Positions 6,254 through 12,109 of a stretch of DNA of 12,109 nucleotides are shown here, in pieces. The position numbers were made by a program, and so were the translations under genes. How positions within the stretch are numbered: position 1 is the stretch's first letter; each line of letters opens with the position of its first letter. The DNA comes from CAZJAD01 sp964543855 (GTDB taxonomy: Bacteria > Electryoneota > RPQS01 > DYHQ01), in the NCBI GenBank assembly GCA_964543855.1, contig CAZJAD010000069.1:1-12109 (forward strand), in the 5' to 3' direction. Under the pieces are notes generated by a model, which worked only from the letters and a program-made list of their open reading frames with translations, was not told the origin of the DNA and searched no databases.

Positions 6254-7534
6254 ATGTCACGTCTGCACGACAAACTCGCTGAAATTATCCCCGGTATGCG
6301 CAACGAAATCCGGGGCATCATCAAGGAACATGGCGACAAAGTCATGTCCCAGGTCACCATCCAGCAGGCCTACGGCGGCATGCGCGGCGTCAAGGCCCTG
6401 GTCTGTGACACTTCGGAAGTCCCGCCCGATAAGGGCCTCGTGATCCGCGGCATCCCGCTCAAGGAACTCACCGATAAGTTGCCCGAAGAAATCTTCTGGC
6501 TCCTCTGTACCGGCGAACTCCCGACCAAGCAGGACACGGCGGACCTGCAGAAGGAATTGCAGAAGCGCGGCGATGTTCCGGACTATGTGTGGAAGGCTCT
6601 CGAAGCCCTGCCGAAGGACTCACACCCCATGGCCATGCTCGACATGGGCATCCTCGCGATGGAGCGCGAATCGGTCTTCCGCAAGCGCTACGACGAAGGC
6701 ATGACCAAGACCGAATACTGGGAGCCCACGCTGGAAGATTCCCTGGATCTCCTCGCGGGAATCTCCACCTTGGCCGCCGGCGTCTACCGCATGCGGTTCA
6801 ACAAAGGCCCGCGTGTTGCTCCCAAGAAAGACCTCGACTGGGCAGCCAACTACGCCCACATGCTCGGCCTTCCCGATCCAACCGGAGAATTCGCCAACCT
6901 CATGCGCCTCTATATGGTCCTTCACAGCGACCACGAGGGCGGAAATGTGTCCGCTCATACTTGTCACTGTGTCGGCTCGGCGCTCTCGGATGCCTACTAC
7001 GCCGTCTCGGCCGGATTGAATGGTCTGGCAGGCCCTCTGCACGGCCTGGCCAATCAGGAATGCCTGGCGTGGATTCTGATGGTCAACGAGAAGTTCAAGG
7101 GCGTTCCCACGGACAAGCAACTGGAGGAGTTCGCTCAGGAAACACTGGACAGTGGCAAGGTCATTCCGGGCTACGGCCACGCCGTCCTGCGCATCACCGA
7201 TCCGCGCTTCGACGCATTCTCCGCTTTCGGCGCGCGTGTCGCCCCTGACGATCCGACGGTTGCGACCGTCGCGAAAGTCTTCAAGGTCGTGCCCGAAGTG
7301 CTGAAAAAGATTCAGAAGATCAAGGACCCATGGCCCAATGTCGACGCCGCGTCCGGGTGCCTGCTCTACCACTTCGGCATGAAGGAATTCAGCTACTACA
7401 CGGTCCTCTTCAGCGTATCGCGTGCGATGGGCATGTGCTCGCAGCTCGTCGTCTCGAGAGCGTGGGGAGAGCCGATTGAACGACCGAAGTCTCACACGAC
7501 CAAGTGGGTCAAGAACTTCGTGAAATCCGCTTAG
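6254..7534 (+). CDS. Citrate synthase, eukaryotic/mitochondrial-like type
   Basis: This condenses acetyl-CoA with oxaloacetate to citrate, the entry step of the TCA cycle, in the cytoplasm. The 426 residues resemble mitochondrial citrate synthase rather than the common bacterial GltA type, notably HSDHEGGNVSAHTCH (224-238) and LNGLAGPLHGLANQE (255-269). Catalytic residues known from the pig-heart enzyme are in place: H263 (GPLHGLA), H309 (PGYGHAVLR) and D364 (NVDAASG). The substrate-binding arginines appear at R313, R390 (SVSRAMG) and R410 (ERPKS). There is no organelle-type targeting extension; the start has AAGGAG 6 nt before the ATG. Similar eukaryote-like enzymes are established in Geobacteraceae, so a bacterial occurrence has precedent. 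It is a single-gene unit with its own promoter, two operator-like boxes and a strong terminator. Whether it runs forward or in a reverse cycle cannot be told from sequence. Confidence 0.96.
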   Translation: MSRLHDKLAEIIPGMRNEIRGIIKEHGDKVMSQVTIQQAYGGMRGVKALVCDTSEVPPDKGLVIRGIPLKELTDKLPEEIFWLLCTGELPTKQDTADLQKELQKRGDVPDYVWKALEALPKDSHPMAMLDMGILAMERESVFRKRYDEGMTKTEYWEPTLEDSLDLLAGISTLAAGVYRMRFNKGPRVAPKKDLDWAANYAHMLGLPDPTGEFANLMRLYMVLHSDHEGGNVSAHTCHCVGSALSDAYYAVSAGLNGLAGPLHGLANQECLAWILMVNEKFKGVPTDKQLEEFAQETLDSGKVIPGYGHAVLRITDPRFDAFSAFGARVAPDDPTVATVAKVFKVVPEVLKKIQKIKDPWPNVDAASGCLLYHFGMKEFSYYTVLFSVSRAMGMCSQLVVSRAWGEPIERPKSHTTKWVKNFVKSA

Positions 7535-7582
7535 CACTTCACGAGTCGGGAAGACCACCGGCTCATCAATCCTCCCATCACC

Positions 7583-7617
7583 GAAACAGCCGGCTCGTTT
7601 CTTGAGCCGGCTGTTTC
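7583..7617. terminator. Strong rho-independent terminator between convergent genes, probably bidirectional
   Basis: A perfect 14-bp stem GAAACAGCCGGCTC/GAGCCGGCTGTTTC with a 7-nt loop lies 48 nt after the citrate synthase stop. U-rich ends flank the stem (TGTTTCTATTTC on plus, CTGTTTC on minus), so it can serve citrate synthase and, from the other side, the convergent rmuC gene ending at 7670. The rest of the 7535-7669 gap shows no gene. Confidence 0.85.
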
Positions 7618-7669
7618 TATTTCAGTCCAATCCCCCTCCCAAGGGGAATCGCGGCAGGTGTCTCTCACT

Positions 7670-8863
7670 CTATGCGTCCGGTTCCTCCAACAGGCCGGCG
7701 TCTCCTCCGCTCCCGTCGCCCCTGTCGACGGGTCTCAATGTATCCAGCGTCACGTCGAATCGGTCCAGATGCTTGCCCGCATCGTCCATGTTATCGCGCG
7801 CGTAGCCGATCTGCTTGTACGCTTTCTGAAAAGCCTCCCGAAACTTGCCGAGGTCCTGACGCAAACCATCCAGAAGCGCGGCGACTTTCTGCGCCTCCTC
7901 CGAGATCCTCATCCCTCGAAAACCAATCACGGTCACCTGCAAGAGCGCCCAGAATGTCGTCGGTGAAGCCGGAAAAACACGGCATCGACGAGCGTGTTCA
8001 AGAATATCCGATTGAACCAGAAGCTCGTAATGCACGCTGTCGGCGGGAATGAACATGACAGCAAAATTCAGAGTCAATGGCGGACGAATGTACTTCTGCG
8101 CGATATCGTCAATGTGCTTGCGCACATCCCGGCCAAACTGGCGAAGCGCCTTCTGCTTCTCATCGTTGGACAGGTCGGGATTGTGCCCCGTGCGCCAGTT
8201 ATCGAGCGGAAACTTGCTGTCAATCGCCAAATGCCCCTGATTGCCAAAAATCACAGCGTCGGCTTTGTCGTTGCCGATACTGAACTGGAGCCCGTACTGC
8301 TCCGGAGCCAGGCACTCCTGCAACATCCTCTCCAGTGTGAGCTCGCCGAACTCGCCACGCAGTTTCGGCGTCTGCAGAATATCATTGAGTCGGTTCAGGT
8401 CGCGCGAAAACTCGACGATGCGCTCGTTCGTCACGCGCAGGTCGGCCAGTCGATCCGTCACCTCCTTGAAAGTCTGACCCGTCCGGTCGAGCGTCTCCGA
8501 AAGCCTCTGTTCCACTCGGTTCTGGATGTCCGTCAGCTTCTTCTCGCTGGATGCGCGCAGTTGTTCGAATCTCTCCTCGAGGACGCTGGAGGTTTTCTCG
8601 AGCACATCACGCTGGTCTTTTCGACCCGTGGCAAGTTCGTTCGTGACCTGCAACCGCAAATCTCCGAGAGTCCTCTGCAGCTCTTCACGCGAGTGCCGAT
8701 CAGCTTCGTTGAGCTGGCCACCCAACTCCTGAAACTTCTCGGTCAGTGCCAGTCGCAGGTTGGCGTCCTGTGGCGCTTCCTTGCGAGAGGCGGCTCGCAC
8801 GACCAGGCCGCCAACCACCGCGCCGACAACACCTACAATCACAGCAACAACAATGATATCCAT
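7670..8863 (-). CDS. rmuC: RmuC family DNA recombination protein
   Basis: RmuC proteins are linked to limiting DNA inversion and rearrangement at repeats and carry a restriction-endonuclease-like fold; biochemical activity is poorly defined. With the ATG at 8863 the protein has 397 residues: an N-terminal membrane helix (2-23, IIVVAVIVGVVGAVVGGLVV), a long coiled coil (about 35-165), then the conserved domain. Motifs are KLRGEFGELTLERML (167-181), ADAVIF (201-206) with LAIDSKFPLDNW (212-223), a PD-(D/E)xK-like pair (D202 and D215-x-K217), VMFIPADSVH (269-278) and SPTTFWALLQV (300-310). The frame extends upstream to a TTG at 8926, but that codon lies upstream of the promoter, so ATG is preferred. 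GGAGGG is 11 nt before the ATG, a long but possible spacing. The last 15 residues are Gly/Asp/Glu-rich and probably disordered. The gene is monocistronic and converges on citrate synthase. Confidence 0.93.
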   Translation of the reverse strand: MDIIVVAVIVGVVGAVVGGLVVRAASRKEAPQDANLRLALTEKFQELGGQLNEADRHSREELQRTLGDLRLQVTNELATGRKDQRDVLEKTSSVLEERFEQLRASSEKKLTDIQNRVEQRLSETLDRTGQTFKEVTDRLADLRVTNERIVEFSRDLNRLNDILQTPKLRGEFGELTLERMLQECLAPEQYGLQFSIGNDKADAVIFGNQGHLAIDSKFPLDNWRTGHNPDLSNDEKQKALRQFGRDVRKHIDDIAQKYIRPPLTLNFAVMFIPADSVHYELLVQSDILEHARRCRVFPASPTTFWALLQVTVIGFRGMRISEEAQKVAALLDGLRQDLGKFREAFQKAYKQIGYARDNMDDAGKHLDRFDVTLDTLRPVDRGDGSGGDAGLLEEPDA

Positions 8864-8893
8864 AACAGGCTGTACCCTCCAAGTATCCAAACA

Positions 8894-8922
8894 AAGATAA
8901 GCCTTTTCACGAGAGAAATCAA
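8894..8922 (-). promoter_or_regulatory. Sigma70-type promoter of rmuC
   Basis: On the minus strand, TTGATT (8922-8917), a 17-nt spacer and TATCTT (8899-8894). The -10 hexamer and spacer length are the same as in the envelope operon promoter. The predicted start near 8887 fits translation from the ATG at 8863. The -35 starts only 2 nt after the preceding gene's terminator T-run. Confidence 0.6.
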
Positions 8923-8924
8923 GC

Positions 8925-8957
8925 AAACGAAAACCCCGCGCCGGTCTCGACGCGGGG
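8925..8957 (-). terminator. Rho-independent terminator of the large secreted-protein gene
   Basis: On the minus strand, CCCCGCG (8957-8951) pairs with CGCGGGG (8940-8934) across a 10-nt loop, followed by TTTTCGTTT (8933-8925). It lies 30 nt after the stop of the secreted-protein gene and separates it from rmuC. Confidence 0.8.
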
Positions 8958-8986
8958 CTTCCTCAACGAATGAAAGAAGACAGGGT

Positions 8987-11900
8987 TTACTTGACAAGCA
9001 TCATCTTCTTGAGAGCCGCGTAGCTGCCGGCGTTGATGCGGTAGAAATAGAGCCCCGATGGCAACTGGCTGGCATCAAATGTCGCCACATGATAACCAGG
9101 CACCATCGGCTCATCCACCAGCGTCCGCACCTTTTGTCCGATAACATTGAAGATCTCGAGCCGCACATGCTCACGCGTCGGCAGATCAAAATGGATCGTT
9201 GTCACCGGATTGAAGGGATTCGGGAAGTTCTGATGCAACGCGAATTCCGCCGGAATGCCAACCTGCCGTATCCCGGTCGCCAGATTGTTGAGCTCCACAA
9301 AGAGCAGGAAAGGCGAATTCTCAGCGTTGTGAGTGATTCGGAGCAACGCGTCCAGGTCCGAAGCGGCCGTGTCTGGCGTGAAGGTCAAGTACACCGTCAG
9401 ACTCGTGTTCTGCGGAACACTGCCACTGACCGGATCGACTTCCAGCCAGGAATCGTCCCCCTCGATCGCGATACTGAAGTCGAGGTCGCAGCGGCCACCT
9501 TGGTTCGAAATGGTGAAGCTGTCGGTGCAGGTCGTCTGGTTGTGGCAATACACGACGACCGGACTGGGATCCACTTGAATTCTCGGAACCCGCAAACCGA
9601 AGTTCTTCGTCGTTGTCGTGTAGCACTCAACTGCTACCGTGTCCAGACCGTCACAGTAACCAGCGGCCGATGCTTTCACAGCCTGGTTCCCACACGGGAC
9701 ATTGAGAATCTCGTAGGATCCGTCAGCTCCCGACACATCCGACTGCCCCGTGGCCAACACTTCAACAAGAGCGCCTGCAACCGGAGCTCCATCGGGATAC
9801 CGGCGGACGAGCCCCTCCAGGTGGCCCGGGATGACACAACCGGTGCAGACACATCCCCCGTTGCGCTGACAGAAATCACCGTCACCATTATAGCAGTACA
9901 GCACAGCGTCCGTTCCATCCTGATTCTCGACACCGATGGTTGCACCCTCGAAATGATCGACAGCGTTATACTGGAACTGAATTCCACCATAGTTGTACAG
10001 GATTATCTCGAAGGTCGCCGTGCCAGCGAGGGACACATACGGCACATCCTTCCACTCCACGATCAGCCGTCCTTCAGCCGCGTCGTACTTGTACCAGAAG
10101 GTTCCGCCCTGAGTGGGATCGAGATCATCCCACAGAGCGTAGATTGCGCCATTCGGCTGGGCGGCCGTCGGGATGGAATCGTTCGCATAACTCCCACTCG
10201 TGCTCTCGAAAGTGATGAACCCGTTGGAGGCAAAGCGGAATTCTGTGAAGTCCTCGCCGTAAAACTCAAACGGGAACCCAATCGAATACGGCCCGAGATT
10301 GGAATCGTCGCCGACATCGGTGATCTGAACCGCATTTGGGTCACCCTGCAGTTCAATCCAAGAGTAGTTACACATGGCCTCGCACAGGATATTCACTTCA
10401 ACCGGCACTCCCGCGTTGGGGACTTCATCCATAGCGGAAATACCATAGACATGCGGTTCCTCAGCATCCGGCACATATTCACCGTAGGTCAGGATGTCCG
10501 AAGCCAAATCGGTCACGATTTCGCCATCCAGGTAAACCCGGTACTGCTGGAGATCTATCAGCGGACTGCCATCGGCGTTCGCCGTCGGCGCAGTCCAGGT
10601 GAACCTCACACTGCACTCCGGAACATCGGTAAACCAAACACCGACGGACGGTACCGGTCCCGGTGCCATGTTCGCCGCGACGCAACAGGTGTCCGTCGGA
10701 GTCGATTCGGAATCCGGCTCACCGGCATAGTACGCCGTCACCCAGTAGCAGTATTGGATGCCCTCACTGACATAATCAATAAACATGGTGGATTCCGCCG
10801 GAGTCACATGGTAAACCTGACTCGGCGAATCGCGATAGATATAGTAGGAATCCGGTTCATCCAAGTGCCCGTTGTCTGACTTGTCACTCGACCCGTTCCA
10901 GGAAGACATCGCCGGAGCATACCGCGGATAACGAAGTGCCGCCGCGAAATCACCGGTCGGAACAGGTCGCTCGACGGCGCCACGCGACATCGTCGGCGCA
11001 GCCAGCCACAGCACATCACCGGAAGCCGGATCCTTCCCGCTCTCCGAGGCCATCTGGCTGTGATGCCAATCGTCGCCGACAACCGAAACGGCCGGGCCAC
11101 CCTGACCCGCAGCCAGAACGCGAATCATCGGCGTGTAGTAGAACATCGCAGACTCGAAAGTGACCCAGTCACCCGGGCTGCCGGAAACGCTGTAGAAGAA
11201 GGTGCCGTTCACAAAGCTTTCCGTATTGTCATCGCCACCCAGACCCAGATAGTCGATTGCACTCGACTGCGAGGCGCCGACAAAGAAATCACCCGATGTG
11301 ATCTCGACCGGTGTGGCCAGATCGTAATCCACGAATGCGTCGGCACCACCGGCCTGGCTCGAGCTCATCTCGAGTGCCACCGTACCCGGAGCACCGGCAT
11401 CCGCTTCCCAGATATAAAGCTTGTTGTGAGTGCTCGGTGCCGCCTGATCCGTCCAGTAGAAACGCATGCCATAGACGGTCACCGGGCCGCCGAAAGTGAA
11501 ACGAGACGCGTAGTAGCCGTGATCGCCGAAGCCCAAACCGCCCGCCTCGCTCGTTCCGTCATCGTAGTAGAACTCCTGTATCGGGGAGTCGTCCGGGCCA
11601 AACCAATCGAGCGTGATACGCGTATCCGAATAACCTGAGCCCGTGAGCCAGAATGGAGGCATCGGCCCGACCGATACCCGAAGTATGTTGGACGGAATGC
11701 TCTCCTGAGGAGTCGAAGGACCATTGTCCTTGGCGGTGACATAGTATTGATACACACCTACAGGTTCCGTGAAACAGTCATAGTGGAAATCCACTCCCGA
11801 GCTGATACATGTATCGAGCGTGAAGGTCGAACCGTCCGCATCCGTCTTGTATATACAGTATTCATGCACCGTCGTATCCGTCAGAGCGGTCCAGCCCAGT

Positions 11901-12109
11901 TCAACACAGCCGGTCGCATAAGACCAGGCACCCCACAATCCTCCGACCTGCGGCGGTGCGCTGCGAGCCAATGTGAAGTTCACGCCGGTGATTTCCTGAA
12001 ACGGCGTCAAGGTCAGCAGGATCACATCATCATCGAAATTCGCCAACGACGCCGTCAGAGTGCGCGTCCCAGCGGCAACACCCGTCATGACATACTGGCC
12101 GTCGGCCTC
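8987..12109 (-). CDS. Large secreted multidomain protein with T9SS type A-like C-terminal sorting domain, 5'-truncated by window edge
   Basis: The frame is open to the window edge: seven codons (EADGQYV) precede the first in-frame ATG at 12088 and belong to the same repeat-like domain, so the true start is outside. Numbering from 12088, the domains are: end of a carboxypeptidase-regulatory-like fold (to about 40); Fn3-like (47-140); Fn3-like begun at 145-173, interrupted by a YDDGT beta-sandwich (175-328) and a low-complexity linker (329-410), then resumed at 412-470; Fn3-like (477-570); a NIDO-like beta domain (574-735; FPFEFYGEDF, SNGFITF, ALWDDLDP); a cysteine-rich hinge (732-751); a second carboxypeptidase-regulatory-like domain (754-832); an Ig/ASH-like domain (835-935); and a sorting domain (949-1033) with LHQNFPNPFNPVTTIHFDLP. 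Such architecture is typical of exported, surface-attached or released proteins of FCB bacteria, often with an N-terminal protease, but no catalytic domain is visible here. It ends in its own terminator. Confidence 0.9.
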   Translation of the reverse strand, partial: EADGQYVMTGVAAGTRTLTASLANFDDDVILLTLTPFQEITGVNFTLARSAPPQVGGLWGAWSYATGCVELGWTALTDTTVHEYCIYKTDADGSTFTLDTCISSGVDFHYDCFTEPVGVYQYYVTAKDNGPSTPQESIPSNILRVSVGPMPPFWLTGSGYSDTRITLDWFGPDDSPIQEFYYDDGTSEAGGLGFGDHGYYASRFTFGGPVTVYGMRFYWTDQAAPSTHNKLYIWEADAGAPGTVALEMSSSQAGGADAFVDYDLATPVEITSGDFFVGASQSSAIDYLGLGGDDNTESFVNGTFFYSVSGSPGDWVTFESAMFYYTPMIRVLAAGQGGPAVSVVGDDWHHSQMASESGKDPASGDVLWLAAPTMSRGAVERPVPTGDFAAALRYPRYAPAMSSWNGSSDKSDNGHLDEPDSYYIYRDSPSQVYHVTPAESTMFIDYVSEGIQYCYWVTAYYAGEPDSESTPTDTCCVAANMAPGPVPSVGVWFTDVPECSVRFTWTAPTANADGSPLIDLQQYRVYLDGEIVTDLASDILTYGEYVPDAEEPHVYGISAMDEVPNAGVPVEVNILCEAMCNYSWIELQGDPNAVQITDVGDDSNLGPYSIGFPFEFYGEDFTEFRFASNGFITFESTSGSYANDSIPTAAQPNGAIYALWDDLDPTQGGTFWYKYDAAEGRLIVEWKDVPYVSLAGTATFEIILYNYGGIQFQYNAVDHFEGATIGVENQDGTDAVLYCYNGDGDFCQRNGGCVCTGCVIPGHLEGLVRRYPDGAPVAGALVEVLATGQSDVSGADGSYEILNVPCGNQAVKASAAGYCDGLDTVAVECYTTTTKNFGLRVPRIQVDPSPVVVYCHNQTTCTDSFTISNQGGRCDLDFSIAIEGDDSWLEVDPVSGSVPQNTSLTVYLTFTPDTAASDLDALLRITHNAENSPFLLFVELNNLATGIRQVGIPAEFALHQNFPNPFNPVTTIHFDLPTREHVRLEIFNVIGQKVRTLVDEPMVPGYHVATFDASQLPSGLYFYRINAGSYAALKKMMLVK

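Noticed and set aside
6620..7558. A 312-codon open frame on the minus strand opposite citrate synthase
   Set aside because: It is antisense to a fully motif-supported gene with its own promoter and ribosome binding site; no domain is recognisable in it.
8863..8926. Upstream extension of rmuC to a TTG at 8926
   Set aside because: The TTG lies upstream of the predicted promoter hexamers and adjoins the preceding terminator, and the extra 21 residues precede what is otherwise a normal N-terminal membrane helix.
7994..10879. A 961-codon open frame on the plus strand
   Set aside because: It lies antisense to rmuC, the terminator, the rmuC promoter and the secreted-protein gene. Its translation shows no recognisable domain, is rich in Arg/His, and spans a strong terminator. 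It is a long shadow frame caused by codon bias on the minus strand.

Overview
The window looks like a chromosomal segment from a Gram-negative, moderately GC-rich bacterium of the FCB superphylum or an allied candidate phylum (Zixibacteria/Eisenbacteria-like, by inference). Three things point there. An lpxB gene implies a lipid A outer membrane. A large secreted protein ends in a QNFPNPFNP-type C-terminal sorting domain (type IX secretion style). A eukaryotic-type citrate synthase is present. No phage, transposon, CRISPR, rRNA or tRNA features were seen.

Left part (1-5984, minus strand): one tightly packed cell-envelope operon transcribed right to left from a promoter at 5956-5984. Its order is a Gfo/Idh/MocA dehydrogenase (UDP-sugar 3-dehydrogenase-like), lpxB, a DUF374 acyltransferase-like protein, an 813-residue PHP-like/glycosyltransferase-4 fusion, and a class I methyltransferase that runs off the left edge. 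Gaps and overlaps are 15 nt, a 122-nt overlap, a 4-nt overlap and about 44 nt, so the genes are probably co-transcribed. Together they suggest assembly and tailoring of lipid A or a related glycolipid: an altered sugar nucleotide, disaccharide formation, acylation, glycosylation and methylation. The most unusual item is the fusion protein. Its PHP half has lost most expected metal ligands and carries a four-cysteine CxxC-x10-CxxC cluster where the last PHP metal motif should be.

Centre (5933-7669): a divergent control region of about 320 nt separates the envelope operon from the plus-strand citrate synthase gene. It holds two back-to-back TTGACT-N17 promoters, a 14-bp perfect palindrome, two copies of the 12-mer GAAATATTTCGC (one inside the citrate synthase promoter, one in the leader) and overlapping small hairpins. 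A strong 14-bp-stem terminator follows citrate synthase and lies between two convergent genes.

Right part (7670-12109, minus strand): an rmuC-family gene with its own promoter, preceded by a terminator and the 3' 3.1 kb of a very large secreted multidomain protein (carboxypeptidase-regulatory-like, Fn3, beta-sandwich, NIDO-like and sorting domains). The 5' end of that protein lies beyond the right edge.
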